Of a DNA stretch of 56,069 nucleotides, positions 7,409 to 20,445 are shown piece after piece. The stretch's first letter is position 1. Every line of letters starts with the position of its first letter. The stretch lies in the NCBI GenBank assembly GCA_022843175.1, contig JALHOE010000032.1, positions 1-56,069 on the forward strand, in the 5' to 3' direction. Position numbers and translations under genes: made by a program. A model generated the notes under the pieces. That model was not told where the DNA came from. It did no database searches and was given only the letters and a program-made list of their open reading frames with translations. The stretch is from Deltaproteobacteria bacterium. Its GTDB lineage: Bacteria; Myxococcota_A; Polyangia; Polyangiales; JADJMO01.

Positions 7409-7822
7409 GTGAGGGGCATCGCCCAACTGCTCCTCGCCGGCGCAGCTCTGCTCGCCACTACCGACAGCACAGCGCCTATCGTCCGCGCCGCGGCTTTCCT
7501 GAAACATCACGTGGTTGGAGCGTGGAGCTTGTGGTTGGCCGACAAGCTGATGGCGCTCAACACCAGGCACCGACTATGGCTCGTCGCGGTCGCTCTCGGA
7601 CTCGATGGGATCCTGGAGATTGCGGAGGGCTGGGCTCTTCTGAGAAGGCGCTGGTGGGGGCCGTGGCTGATTGTGGCGTTCACGACAGCGCTCCTCCCCA
7701 TTGAGCTCCTCGAAGTTGCTCGCCATCTCAGCATCGGCCGCGTGCTCACTATCCTGACCAACAGTGTTATCGTGCTGTACTTGGTTCGACTCGCTCGCCG
7801 TAGGCCTGAGGGGCCGGCTTGA
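7409..7822 (+). CDS. DUF2127-family membrane protein
   Basis: About 137 residues with four predicted membrane segments; the pattern (GAWSLWLADKLM, DGILEIAEGWALLRRRWWG, LPIELLEVARH, ILTNSVIVLYLV) is that of the DUF2127 family, whose function is unknown. GTG at 7409 is the first usable start. However, family members usually begin a few residues earlier with a motif like LKLFSGYKFVRGI, and exactly this is encoded in frame just upstream (7382-7420) with no ATG, GTG or TTG before the stop at 7316. The true start may be a rare codon, or translation may enter from the overlapping 3' end of the micro-protein gene. Probably one transcript with its neighbours. Confidence 0.7.
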   Translation: MRGIAQLLLAGAALLATTDSTAPIVRAAAFLKHHVVGAWSLWLADKLMALNTRHRLWLVAVALGLDGILEIAEGWALLRRRWWGPWLIVAFTTALLPIELLEVARHLSIGRVLTILTNSVIVLYLVRLARRRPEGPA

Positions 7823-7910
7823 CGCAACCGGCTCTCTTCTTCGCATGACCCTCCACCAATCTGGTGTCCTTCCGAAGCGGCTCCTCACGAGGAGTCACGA
7901 GACTCGGTCG

Positions 7911-10532
<2,622 letters not shown>

Positions 10533-10533
10533 T

Positions 10534-10560
10534 CGGCGTGATCAGAACCACGTCACGCCG
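10534..10560 (+). terminator. Hairpin after the Mg2+ ATPase gene
   Basis: CGGCGTGA (10534-10541) and TCACGCCG (10553-10560) form a perfect 8-bp stem with an 11-base loop, starting two bases after the stop codon. There is no T-run, so it may be a 3' mRNA-protecting or factor-dependent signal rather than an intrinsic terminator. The rest of the gap to 10824 shows nothing recognisable. Confidence 0.4.
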
Positions 10561-10824
10561 CCCACGCCGCCCCGAGCGGCCTCCGTTCTGCCGCTGCGTG
10601 CTCGTCACAGTCACCTACGCGCCGGTCGTCGTGTCGGTAGCGACACCGTTCTTGGAGTCCAGGTTCGCGTCGAGCGCGCGCGTGGGTTGCTCGAGGTCGC
10701 GCCGTGCCTGCCACGGATGTAACGAGGCTCGCTCCGCATTGCGCGCTCACCGACCAACCGGCGCTCGGGGCTTCATCACGACCAAGTGGAGCGTGACACG
10801 AGAGATCTCACGAGATCGCACGGC

Positions 10825-11898
10825 TCAGGTGTCGGGGGCGCGGGCTTTAGCCTGAAGGAGCCTATCCACAGCGCCTGCGAGGATCTGCTGCACCAGGTTG
10901 TAGACAACGATCGTGAGGAGCACGCTCGGGTGATCTGCGATGGCACTGGCGGCGAGAACGAGCCCGGACCCATTGTTGTTCATCCCGAGCGCGAACATCA
11001 ACGACACGCGCTCTGGTGTCTCCGCCTTCGCGAGACCACCGACCCCCCAACCGACGGCGAAGGCCGTCAGGCAAAGCAGCGTCGTCGCTAAGAACAGGAG
11101 CCCCAAGAAGTCGGGGTCAGGATGCCTGAGCACCTCCGGGAGGGCTGCCGACGCGTTGGCGTACGTGAGCACCAGGAGCACGACGAGGTTGGTCAGCTTG
11201 ACCCACGGCATCAGCCTCTTCAGCCGCTCGTCACCTGCCGTCGCGCGGACGGCCAATCCGAGAAACGAGGGAACGACGACGCCCGCCACGAGGAAAAGTT
11301 GGGTTCCGCCACCCCCGAGTTCCAGGAGATCCTCGGCGTAGTCCCTCGTCGTCACGTGGGCAATGGCGTGGAAGATGATCGGGGTGAGGACAGGGCTCAG
11401 CGCCGTCGAGGCCAGGACAAGCCCCAGGCTCAGGGCAACGTTCCCGGATGCGTTCTGCGACCAGGCCGTCGACGATCCCGCGATCGGCATGGCGCCGACG
11501 ATGGCGAGTCCGACGAGTAGGTTCTGCGCTTCGTTCGCATCGTGCCATAGGGCGAGCGCGACCGCGGCGCCGAGCGCATAGACAAGTGGGACAGCCGTGT
11601 TCGCAAAGAGGCCAAGGACCGCCAGGCGTGGTCGCTCGACGATCTGATGAAGTTCCCGCGCGTTGACCCCGAGGGACGCGTTGAAGAGCAGCAGACCCAA
11701 GAGGAGCGTCGGCCCGTTCAGCACGAGTACGGCGCCACCGATGCTCGGGCGCGAAAGGCACCAGGCTCGGAGGGCGAGCCCCGGGCGCGGGAACACGGCG
11801 GCTACGGCGTAGGTTGCCAGCAGCGCGATGACCAGCCGTTGGTGGACCGCGTGGACGGCTCCCTCGATGCGGTTGTCGGCTCTCTCCGCGGTCGTCAT
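10825..11898 (-). CDS. Bile acid:sodium symporter (BASS) family transporter
   Basis: A 357-residue protein with about ten membrane segments. The family layout is visible: FNASLGVNARELHQIVERPR early on, then VGLAIVGAMPIAGSSTAWSQ and ASGNVALSLGLVLASTALSP (the crossing helix region), and near the end LMFALGMNNNGSGLVLAASA, the second crossing motif. Substrates in this superfamily range from bile acids to pantoate and other organic anions, so the substrate here is unknown. ATG 11898 is chosen over 11916 because the residues before it add nothing. It is transcribed toward the Mg2+ ATPase gene. Confidence 0.75.
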   Translation of the reverse strand: MTTAERADNRIEGAVHAVHQRLVIALLATYAVAAVFPRPGLALRAWCLSRPSIGGAVLVLNGPTLLLGLLLFNASLGVNARELHQIVERPRLAVLGLFANTAVPLVYALGAAVALALWHDANEAQNLLVGLAIVGAMPIAGSSTAWSQNASGNVALSLGLVLASTALSPVLTPIIFHAIAHVTTRDYAEDLLELGGGGTQLFLVAGVVVPSFLGLAVRATAGDERLKRLMPWVKLTNLVVLLVLTYANASAALPEVLRHPDPDFLGLLFLATTLLCLTAFAVGWGVGGLAKAETPERVSLMFALGMNNNGSGLVLAASAIADHPSVLLTIVVYNLVQQILAGAVDRLLQAKARAPDT

Positions 11899-11991
11899 TC
11901 TCGCTCCCGACTCCAAGGTGTCCTATTGGATCTCCCCCCGGTACTGGACGCATGCCAACCACGACGTCGACGACGTATCCATCGGGGTCGG

Positions 11992-13701
11992 TCACTTCTC
12001 CGAATCGAGTACATCGCGAACCTTCCGCAGCAGTCCGCTCGCGGTGAGAGGCTTCTCCAGGAACGCGATTCCAGCGTCGGGAACTCCGTGATGCACCACG
12101 AAATTATCCGCGTAGCCCGACATGTAGAGCACCCTCATGCCCGGTCTTAATGCCGCCAGTCGCTCAGACAACTTCCGGCCGGTCATCATCGGCATCACCA
12201 CGTCGGTGAGGAGAAGATGGATCGTGGCCGTGTAGCTCTCGCACAGAAGGAACGCCTCGCCGCCGTTCCGAGCCTCGAGAACGTTGTATCCGTTTCGTCG
12301 GAGGATGTTGCGGGCCAGCACTCGAACCTGCTCCTCGTCTTGAACGAGCAACACGGTCTCGTGCCCTCCTTCGACCGCAGAGGCCGAACGGAAGCGAGGT
12401 AAGATGGAGCGGACCCCATCAGCGCTTGCCGCGCTACGTGGGAGATACACCTTGAAAGTACTTCCCTTGCCCAGTTCCGAGTATACCCAGACGCTTCCCC
12501 CACTCTGCTTGACGATACCGAACACGGTCGCGAGCCCAAGTCCGGTGCCGCGCCCTTCCTCCTTCGTCGTGAAGAACGGCTCGAAAATCCTTGCACGGAC
12601 CGCATTGCTCATCCCTACGCCAGTGTCCGTGACCGCGAGCAGCACGTACGGCCCGGGCTCGACATCAACGTGGCTACTTGCGTAGGCGTCGTCGAGCTCG
12701 ACGTTCGCCGTTTCGATTGTTAAGGTACCGCCCTCGGGCATCGCGTGACGCGCATTGACAACGAGGTTGATGACAACTCGTTCGACCTCGCCGGGATCGA
12801 CAAGTACTGGCCAAACTCCACGCTCGGGCAGAATAGTAAGCTCAATCCGCTCGCCGAGGATTCGGCGGATCATCGTCTCGATGTTCGCTACAACGCTGTT
12901 CAGGTCGATGATCTGAGGTTGCAGGATCTGCTTGCGGCTGAACGCGAGAAGCTGGCGGGTCAGCTCCGCGGCACGCTTCCCAGCACGACCGATCTCCTCG
13001 ATCTCCGCGCGGAGCGGGTCGTCGCGATTGAGATTCGCGATGATCACTTCCGTGTACCCCAGGATGACCGACAGGAGGTTGTTGAAGTCGTGGGTCACAC
13101 CTCCTGCCAGTGCCCCTAGCGCTTCCATATTTTGCGCATGGCGCAGTTGCTCCTCGAGCCTTTTGCGTTCGGTCACATCGCGAACAATGGAAATGCTCAG
13201 GCCAGGTAGGATGTTCGCTTGGGCCGAAAACTCCACTACTCGTACCGCACCGTCTGCGCGTCGTAGCGGGAAATTGCTGACGAGGCGCCCCTCGCGGCGG
13301 AAGGTCTGCCGAGTCTTGGTGGCGTCGTAGCCCGGCGTAGCGAAGTCGGCGCCGGTTTTGCCGATCAAACTCTTCTTCGGGAGGCCGTAAATTCTGGCGG
13401 CTGCAGCGTTTAAATCGACGAAGCGGTGCTCATCGTCCGTCAGCACGACGCCATCCAGAGAACCTTCGAAGATCGCGAAGATCATCTGCTCGCTCTTCGC
13501 GAGCTGTCGCTGGAGGTCTGCCACGAGCTCGACGGCCTCCTTCAAAGTGGAGGCAAGATGGGGCGTGCTGGCGTCTTCAATCCTGTCGAGATTGTGGCGG
13601 GCACGTGCCGCTCTTGCTTGCAGCGCGGCAGTTCTCAGGCGGAACTCGTCCAAATTACGCACGATGCGCCCCCAGACGTCCCAACGCTTGCACGCGACCA
13701 C
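11992..13701 (-). CDS. PAS-domain hybrid histidine kinase with C-terminal receiver
   Basis: A 569-residue soluble kinase. A coiled N-terminus (about 20-75) leads to a PAS domain (about 75-180), then the HisKA domain with phospho-acceptor H204 in GGVTHDFNNLLSVILGY, and an HATPase domain (NLVVNARHAMPEGG N-box, DTGVGM, FFTTKEEGRGTGLGL). The receiver at about 449-567 has D500 in LLTDVVMP and a conserved Lys in FLEKPL. One oddity: the acidic pair near the start of the receiver reads VQDEE instead of VEDE, so one Mg2+-binding acidic residue is Gln454. There is no membrane segment, so the input is probably cytoplasmic. The start overlaps the gene at 13655-14029 by 47 bases. Confidence 0.85.
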   Translation of the reverse strand: MVACKRWDVWGRIVRNLDEFRLRTAALQARAARARHNLDRIEDASTPHLASTLKEAVELVADLQRQLAKSEQMIFAIFEGSLDGVVLTDDEHRFVDLNAAAARIYGLPKKSLIGKTGADFATPGYDATKTRQTFRREGRLVSNFPLRRADGAVRVVEFSAQANILPGLSISIVRDVTERKRLEEQLRHAQNMEALGALAGGVTHDFNNLLSVILGYTEVIIANLNRDDPLRAEIEEIGRAGKRAAELTRQLLAFSRKQILQPQIIDLNSVVANIETMIRRILGERIELTILPERGVWPVLVDPGEVERVVINLVVNARHAMPEGGTLTIETANVELDDAYASSHVDVEPGPYVLLAVTDTGVGMSNAVRARIFEPFFTTKEEGRGTGLGLATVFGIVKQSGGSVWVYSELGKGSTFKVYLPRSAASADGVRSILPRFRSASAVEGGHETVLLVQDEEQVRVLARNILRRNGYNVLEARNGGEAFLLCESYTATIHLLLTDVVMPMMTGRKLSERLAALRPGMRVLYMSGYADNFVVHHGVPDAGIAFLEKPLTASGLLRKVRDVLDSEK

Positions 13702-14029
13702 GGGGTTGCTCTGCGGGTGAAGTTCGCCCTATTCGAGCCGGCGCTGGCGAGTCCGCGTCGGCCGCGAACGCGAGAAACGGCGCACCAATTTCCTCACCGA
13801 CGAACTCGTTCCCTGAGTCCTCGCGACTCCCTCCTGCGGAGGTAATCGAAGCGATGAACTCCTCGGCGTCCGCCTCGGAGTCGCCCGAGAGGAAACCCTC
13901 GCCTCGCACGACGTCTGCGACGAACGCGTCACCCGCGTCCGTCTTCCCGACGACATTGCGCCGGCGCCGGCGCCGCGCTTGTCGGGCAGCGGTACGTGAC
14001 GGCGTCTTCGATATTGTCTTCGTTCCCAT
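13655..14029 (-). CDS. Small acidic protein of unknown function
   Basis: A 124-residue reading frame whose ATG at 14029 has a strong GGAGG eight bases upstream, the main reason to accept it. The product starts with a basic stretch (RQARRRRRRNVVGK), then is acidic from about residue 30 to 80 (DAGDAFVADVV, GDSEADAEEFIASI, REDSGNEFVGEEIG) and ends in a Pro/Arg tail that overlaps the start of the hybrid kinase gene in another frame. No family is recognised. The overlap and ribosome-binding site suggest co-translation with the kinase, so it may be a partner of that signalling protein. The C-terminal tail after about residue 95 may be neutral sequence. Confidence 0.5.
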   Translation of the reverse strand: MGTKTISKTPSRTAARQARRRRRRNVVGKTDAGDAFVADVVRGEGFLSGDSEADAEEFIASITSAGGSREDSGNEFVGEEIGAPFLAFAADADSPAPARIGRTSPAEQPRGRVQALGRLGAHRA

Positions 14030-14625
14030 GTTCTCGCCTCCGTTTCAAGCAGCGCTCCTCGCGACGCTCCCTCCGCTGGGCAACGGCCGTTGGCCCTCGA
14101 CCGGCACCGACCACCACGTTGGCGGTGCCTGCCGTAGGAACACGCGGCAACTTCATCCATTGCCGTTCGAGGAATCGTGAACCTCTGCCCCGCGACGCGC
14201 GTGTTGGAGCGAGAAGCGTGCCGCGCGGCTTCAAGGGTCGGCGAGGAGTCATGCGCGAAGTTCAACTGAGGCGGCGAGTCGCTGACCCGTCCGCGACGAA
14301 GGTGGCTGGGACTTGCGGCTATGGGGCGGCGTAGGCTCGCTCACCTCTCTGCGCCGCGGTACGTGTGGAGGATGCTTCCTCCGGTCCGCGGGCCCGCGCG
14401 TGAGGAGAACCCTTGGGCACATCGGTAGCGAGTGGCACCCGGGCGAACTTCCCCGGGGTGGCCCGAGGCGCCCCGGTGGTCGACTCCGACAACCGCCGCA
14501 CGCGCGGTTTCGAGGTCGTTCGGCGCGGAACACTCCTTGCTCTCACTCCTGTCGTTCGACGATTCCAAGAAGACGCGGGCCTCGCCGCCCGCTGCCGATC
14601 GCAGGCGGAAAGACCAAGGCACCCA
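14030..14625. other. Intergenic region holding repeat R2
   Basis: Nearly 600 bases between divergent genes. No frame has both a ribosome-binding site and protein-like composition. It contains the repeat at 14411-14468 and, 34 bases before it, GAGGATGCTT (14368-14377), which also precedes R1 by ten bases (6591-6600). Promoters for the acidic protein/kinase (leftward) and for the response regulator (rightward) must lie here; none is obvious. Confidence 0.5.
14411..14468. repeat. 58-bp conserved hairpin repeat, copy R2
   Basis: Second copy of the repeat at 6611-6668. The inner stem is CCCGGGC (14438-14444) / GCCCGAG (14461-14467), one pair weaker than in R1, with the same loop GAACTTCCCCGGGGTG. 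It lies about 770 bases before the second 52-residue micro-protein gene, with a response regulator gene in between. Confidence 0.65.
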
Positions 14626-15183
14626 ATGACCACTACTCGCGAACCCAACCGTCGTGATTCCCGCATCGAGCGCAGGCTTGCCCACGAGCGGCTTCGCCGC
14701 TCATCGTTTCCCGACGAATCGATGGATACTGAGACGTCGGCTATGCGGCACCGTGCGCTTCGCGCGTCTCTGTCACCTTCGCGTCCACCGTTCGTCCTCC
14801 TCGCAGAAGACGATCCCGGGATGCGTGATCTCGTCGCGAGCTCGCTGAGGAAGGATGGATGCGTCGTGCGAGAGCTCTCGTCGGGGGTCGAGCTCTTGCT
14901 CGAGATCGAGACGCTGGTCATGGACCTGCCATCGCTCATCCCGGTCGACCTCATCGTCTCCGACGTTTGCATGCCCGGCTTCTCGGGCCTCGAGCTACTC
15001 GAGGACGTGCGAGGCGCCGAACTGCATACCCCATTCATCCTGATGACCGCGTTCGGCAGCGACGAGGTTCGAGAGGCCGCGCGGGCTCTTGGCGCGGGCT
15101 ACCTAGAGAAGCCGTTCCGGCTCGCAGCGCTGCGAACGACGGTCGCAGCGCGGATTCGCGAGGGCCGGGGGGGCGACTCGTGA
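14626..15183 (+). CDS. Single-domain response regulator
   Basis: A 185-residue protein: an Arg-rich leader of about 45 residues, then a receiver domain. FVLLAEDDPGMRDLV gives the acidic pair, DLIVSDVCMPGFSGLELL the phospho-acceptor Asp, FILMTAFG the conserved Thr, and YLEKPFRL the Lys. There is no output domain. ATG 14626 has a GGCGGAAAG purine stretch upstream; a later ATG at 14722 is also possible. The stop overlaps the GTG of the micro-protein gene (GTGA), so the two are likely translated together. It is related to the IS-interrupted regulator at 18298-21271. Likely partner: the kinase at 15388. Confidence 0.8.
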   Translation: MTTTREPNRRDSRIERRLAHERLRRSSFPDESMDTETSAMRHRALRASLSPSRPPFVLLAEDDPGMRDLVASSLRKDGCVVRELSSGVELLLEIETLVMDLPSLIPVDLIVSDVCMPGFSGLELLEDVRGAELHTPFILMTAFGSDEVREAARALGAGYLEKPFRLAALRTTVAARIREGRGGDS

Positions 15184-15338
15184 TCACTGCAGGCCCGATG
15201 CTCCCTGGCGCGCCCGAGCGGATCGGCCGACCGAGCCAGGATCCTTCCGCGGACATGTACCGAGCCGTGACGCACGTTCTCGTGTTGGCGTTGTCGGTCT
15301 TCGCGGTCCTCATCGCGATTTGGTGGCACAACGGGTAG
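15180..15338 (+). CDS. 52-residue membrane micro-protein, copy 2
   Basis: GTG at 15180 overlaps the response-regulator stop (GTGA); the frame ends with TAG at 15336-15338, giving 52 residues, the same as the copy at 7210-7368. Aligned residues are PERIGRPSQDPSADMYRAV, then a single membrane helix (about 31-49) and AIWWHNG. An internal ATG at 15198 would remove six residues outside the conserved part. The linkage differs from copy 1 (here between a response regulator and a sensor kinase), so the product is not tied to one transport or signalling gene. Function unknown; a small regulatory or assembly subunit at the inner membrane is one possibility. Confidence 0.75.
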   Translation: MITAGPMLPGAPERIGRPSQDPSADMYRAVTHVLVLALSVFAVLIAIWWHNG

Positions 15339-15387
15339 TCGTTTGCCATTCGCAAGGCTGCTTGCGGGATAGATCGGGGTTTGAATC

Positions 15388-16832
15388 ATGCGTGTTGCGC
15401 GCCGGCTTGCGTTCTTCCTCATCACTGCGATGTGTGCCGTGCTCGCACTCGCAGGGGTGTATCGCGTCCAGCGCGAAGTGGAGTGGTTCGACTCGGATAT
15501 GCGTCGCGATCACGAGCTCGTGGCGAGGGTCGTCGCGGACGCGATCGTCGCACTTTGGACCCGGCATGGCCCAGCGGCGGCGCGTGAGCTTGTGGCCGGT
15601 GCGAACGAGCCGCGCACCGGAGTATTGATTCGCTTGGTGGCCATCTCGCCCGGGGCGCCCGGAGAACCCGCACCTCGCGCTGTCCCCGAGATCGCACAGC
15701 TGCGCGCGGGGGGTCCAAGCTTTCATCGAGAATCGGCGGACGGAAGGGAGCTATGGACGTTCTATCCGCTCCCCGCCGTGAACGGCGGCCGAACGGCACT
15801 CTGGATCAGCGAGCCCCTCTCCGAGAAGGCAGCCTACGTGCGGACGACCGTGGTCCAGGCGGTGACCGCGACCCTGGCGATCATGCTGATCTGTGCCGTG
15901 ATCGCTTCCCGGCTCGGACATCGGCTCGTCGGCGCCCCGATGGAGTCGCTCGTCCTCCAGGCGCGGCGTATCGGCGCGGGGCAGCTCGACGCGCGGCTGC
16001 AGCTCGATCGCCCTGACGAGCTCGGTCTGCTCGCTCGCGAGATGAATGCGATGGGCGACGCGCTCCTGTCCTCCCGCGATCGGATTGCGGCCGAACACGA
16101 TGCGCGTCTCGATGCGCTCGAGCAGCTACGTCAGGCTGATCGGCTGTTGACGGTCGGTCGCCTCGCCGCGGGCGTCGCACACGAGCTCGGCACGCCACTC
16201 AACGTCGTCCAGGGCCGCGCGGGTCTCGTCGCCGATGGGGAGGTCGAGGGGGAGGAGGCTCGCGCGTACTGCCGCATCATCGTCGCAGAGGTCGATCGGA
16301 TGTCGGTCATCATCCGGCAGCTCCTCGATTTCGCCCGACACAAGAAGCCGGAGCGCAACCCCTGCGATCCGGCTTCGCTCGTGGACGGCGCGTGCGCACT
16401 GCTTCGGCCACTCGCCGAGAAGGGCAAGGTAGTGTTCGACGTAGACCGCGCTGGTGCGCGCGAACTCTCGGCCGACGCCGCGCAGCTGCAGCAGGTGCTG
16501 GTGAACATCATGGTCAACGGGGTCCATGCCATGCCACACGGTGGCACCCTGCACATCTCCTTCGAGTCGGTCACCCGAAAAATTCCTACCGCCGACGTGA
16601 GCGCTCCGTTTCTCGCGATCGTCATCCGTGACGAGGGCACTGGGATGGACGACGCGGTGCTTGCTCGCGTCTTCGAGCCCTTCTTCACGACGAAGGACGT
16701 CGGCAAGGGCACCGGCCTCGGCCTTTCGGTGTCGTATGGGATCGTGCAGGAGCACGGCGGCACCATCGAAGTCGAGAGCGAGCTCGAACGCGGCAGCTGC
16801 TTCCGCGTGCTTCTTCCGCTACCTTTCGCCCC

Positions 16833-16836
<4 letters not shown>
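15388..16836 (+). CDS. HAMP-domain sensor histidine kinase
   Basis: A 482-residue membrane kinase. Helix 1 (about residues 5-25, RLAFFLITAMCAVLALAGVY), a periplasmic sensor of about 120 residues, helix 2 (about 155-175), a HAMP segment (GHRLVGAPMESLVLQARRIG), then HisKA with H265 in AAGVAHELGTPLNVVQGRA and an HATPase domain with the N-box (NIMVNGVHAMPHGG), DEGTGMDD and GKGTGLGLSV. The last codons overlap the start of the NtrC-type gene (GTGA), so the two form a cognate pair. The stimulus is unknown. Confidence 0.85.
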
Positions 16837-18227
<1,391 letters not shown>

Positions 18228-18297
18228 CTCACACTGAGCCGAATGGTGCTGCGCAAGTTCGCCCTTCAGATTTGGCAGCAAGAGGTGACCGGCGTTC

Positions 18298-18629
18298 TCA
18301 GAGCGTGAAGTGGCGTCCGCGCACCACGCACTCCGAGCGCGCGAGGAGCAGTCCGAGCGCGACCTGGCTGAGCTCCCGGAGCGAAAACGGCTTTGCGAGG
18401 AGCGTAACGCCGAGGCGTGCGGCCTCGTCCCGGAGACTTTGATCGGGGAACGCCGTGATCATTATGGTCGGAATCCACCACCGCGCCGCGTACAGTCTAC
18501 GAACGGCTTCCAATCCACTGAGTCCCGGCATCCGTACGTCGGTGACCAGGATGTCGATACCGTCCGAGGGAAAGGCGTCGAGGTAGATGGTCTGTACCGT
18601 CTCGAGTAACGCCCGTCCCGAGCTCGCCA
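18298..18629 (-). pseudogene. Response regulator, 3' part, split by the IS66 element
   Basis: C-terminal part of a receiver protein: SSGRALLETVQ, then DILVTDVRMPGLSGLEAV with the phospho-acceptor Asp, IMITAFPD and LLAKPFSL. The frame has no start of its own and joins exactly to the 5' part at 21103-21271 if the IS element and one copy of the 8-bp duplication are removed: the junction reads GYEVHVASSGRALLET and the total is 501 bases, a 166-residue receiver protein. The gene was therefore intact before insertion. Confidence 0.85.
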
Positions 18630-18637
18630 CGTGCACC
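18630..18637. repeat. IS66 target-site duplication, left copy
   Basis: CGTGCACC, repeated exactly at 21103-21110 on the other side of the element. Eight bases is the size generated by IS66-family transposases. Confidence 0.9.
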
Positions 18638-18677
18638 GTAAGCGCTGCACGGACCCCACGTCGACGTTGCGACCGGG

Positions 18678-20384
18678 CTATGCCGCCGCCGCACCGAGGA
18701 GCGTGGGCACCGTGATCGGGCCGATCGGCAAGTCGAGCTCCTTTGGATCGAGCGCCGCACGCGTCGCGCGCCAGCGGTTCGGCGCGAGCTCGATGTATCG
18801 CTCGCGCGGCCAGTACGGCAACACGCGCATGACCTCGTCGAGGTAGATCTCTGGATCGAGTCGGTGGAGTCGGCACGAAGCGACGAGACTGAAGATCGCG
18901 GCCGCCGCCTCGGCGTGCACGTCGGAGCCGTAGAACATCCAGTTCTTGCGACCCACGACGACTTTTCTCAGCGCGCGCTCGCTCCGCGTGTTGTCGAGCG
19001 GCAGGCGACCATCGAGGAAGACACGACGTAGCTCGTGCTCCTGGTTCTTCGCGTAGCCGAGTGCGCGAGCGGCGAGCGTGCGTCCCGGTGTGATCGCTTC
19101 CATCGACGCCACCCACGCGAAGAAGTCGTCGACGAGCGGCAGCACGCGCACGAGGCGCTCGCGCTTGCGAGCGATCGGCGGGAGGTCGGCGAGTGCGTTG
19201 TCGGCGGCGTAGACCGCACGAATGCGCATCAGGCCCTGGACGCCGACTTCGTATTTGCAGACCGCTGCATCAAAGAAATACCGGCGACAATGTGCCCAGC
19301 AGCCGACGAGCACGACGCCGAGCTCCGAGTCTGACGGTGGTCCTCGTTCGAGGATGTCGTACACCGAGCTCGCGTCCGACTGGAGGAAGCCGCGGAAGCC
19401 GTGAAAGAGCTTCGCCACCGCCTCACTCGTGTGCCGCTCGACGTAGCTGAAGAGCACATGCGCGCAGTCGGCGACGATGGTGAAGAAGTGACCGTTCTTG
19501 CACGCCTGCTTCGCGCCGCCGTTGCGCGGACCGGGCTGGATCGCCGCGCCGGTCGCATCGGTGGAGAGCACGCTGCAGTTGTCAATCGCATCGCGATACA
19601 TCGCATGCACAATCGTCGCGCCGAGCGCGTTACCCACCTCTTCGGCGTTGCGGCACATCGTTCCCCGATCGAGGCACTCGCCCTGCGCGGCGAGGTGTTG
19701 CTCGAGGCGATGATGCGGCACGCCGAGCGCAAACTTCTGCACGACGAGCCATGCGAGCGTCGACGTGTGCAACATCGAGCGGCGAAGGAGCTTCGGGGGC
19801 GCCTCGACGCCGAGCACCGTCTTGTTACCGGCGACCTCGAGCTCATACTTCGCGGTCCGCTTCTCGAGCACCTTCCACGCGGCTTGCTGCCGCATCAGCT
19901 CGTGGCTCGTGTCCCAACCGATCAGCCGGCCGCCGCGGGCCTCGATGTCGCCGTCGCGCAAGTCCACGCGTACGCGCGGCAACGACGACTCCGCGAGATT
20001 GCGTCGACCCTTTGGCGTCGGGCGCGCGGTCTTCTCCTTCGGCGTCGCCGCGTTGTCGTCACCGCCGGTCGGCGCCGACGCAGCATCCGCTTCGCGGCTC
20101 TTGCGCACCGCATCATCGAGCTTCTTCTGCAGCGCCTCTTGCTGCTTGAGCAGATCGCCGAGCGACAGCTGAAGCTCGCTCGTGCCCGAGCGCTCGGTGC
20201 GCGGCCCGAACAGCCGGCGCTTGAGGATCTCGTTCTCGTTCGCGTGGTTGACGAGCGCGCTCTCGAGCGCGGCCATCCGACCCTCGAGGCTCACGATGAG
20301 TCCGCGGAGCGAGCTGACCAACGCCTCGCGGTCTGCGATCGCCGCGCGCAGCATCTCGATGTCGTCGTGCGCTGCGCCGCTCAT
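18678..20384 (-). CDS. tnpC: IS66 family transposase TnpC
   Basis: A 568-residue transposase. An N-terminal coiled coil (about 10-60) and a leucine-zipper-like region precede the linker; the catalytic core follows with STDATGAA, the CWAHCRRYFFDA segment and DNTRSERALRKVVVGRKNW, the conserved family block carrying the final acidic residue. The C-terminus (HRLDPEIYLDEVMRVLPYWP) matches the family tail. ATG 20384 is chosen as the family-like start (MSGAAHDDIEML); in-frame codons up to 20456 add a leader lacking similarity. Confidence 0.9.
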   Translation of the reverse strand: MSGAAHDDIEMLRAAIADREALVSSLRGLIVSLEGRMAALESALVNHANENEILKRRLFGPRTERSGTSELQLSLGDLLKQQEALQKKLDDAVRKSREADAASAPTGGDDNAATPKEKTARPTPKGRRNLAESSLPRVRVDLRDGDIEARGGRLIGWDTSHELMRQQAAWKVLEKRTAKYELEVAGNKTVLGVEAPPKLLRRSMLHTSTLAWLVVQKFALGVPHHRLEQHLAAQGECLDRGTMCRNAEEVGNALGATIVHAMYRDAIDNCSVLSTDATGAAIQPGPRNGGAKQACKNGHFFTIVADCAHVLFSYVERHTSEAVAKLFHGFRGFLQSDASSVYDILERGPPSDSELGVVLVGCWAHCRRYFFDAAVCKYEVGVQGLMRIRAVYAADNALADLPPIARKRERLVRVLPLVDDFFAWVASMEAITPGRTLAARALGYAKNQEHELRRVFLDGRLPLDNTRSERALRKVVVGRKNWMFYGSDVHAEAAAAIFSLVASCRLHRLDPEIYLDEVMRVLPYWPRERYIELAPNRWRATRAALDPKELDLPIGPITVPTLLGAAAA

Positions 20385-20445
20385 CGCTGATGCGTTTGTC
20401 GCGCGAGCGCGCAGAATATTCAAGACCGTTGTTTGCTTTTTTTCT

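Noticed and set aside
7764-7910. Longer N-terminus for the Mg2+ ATPase starting at 7764 or 7845
   Set aside because: The added residues overlap the DUF2127 gene and lack P-type ATPase similarity; kept only as an alternative.
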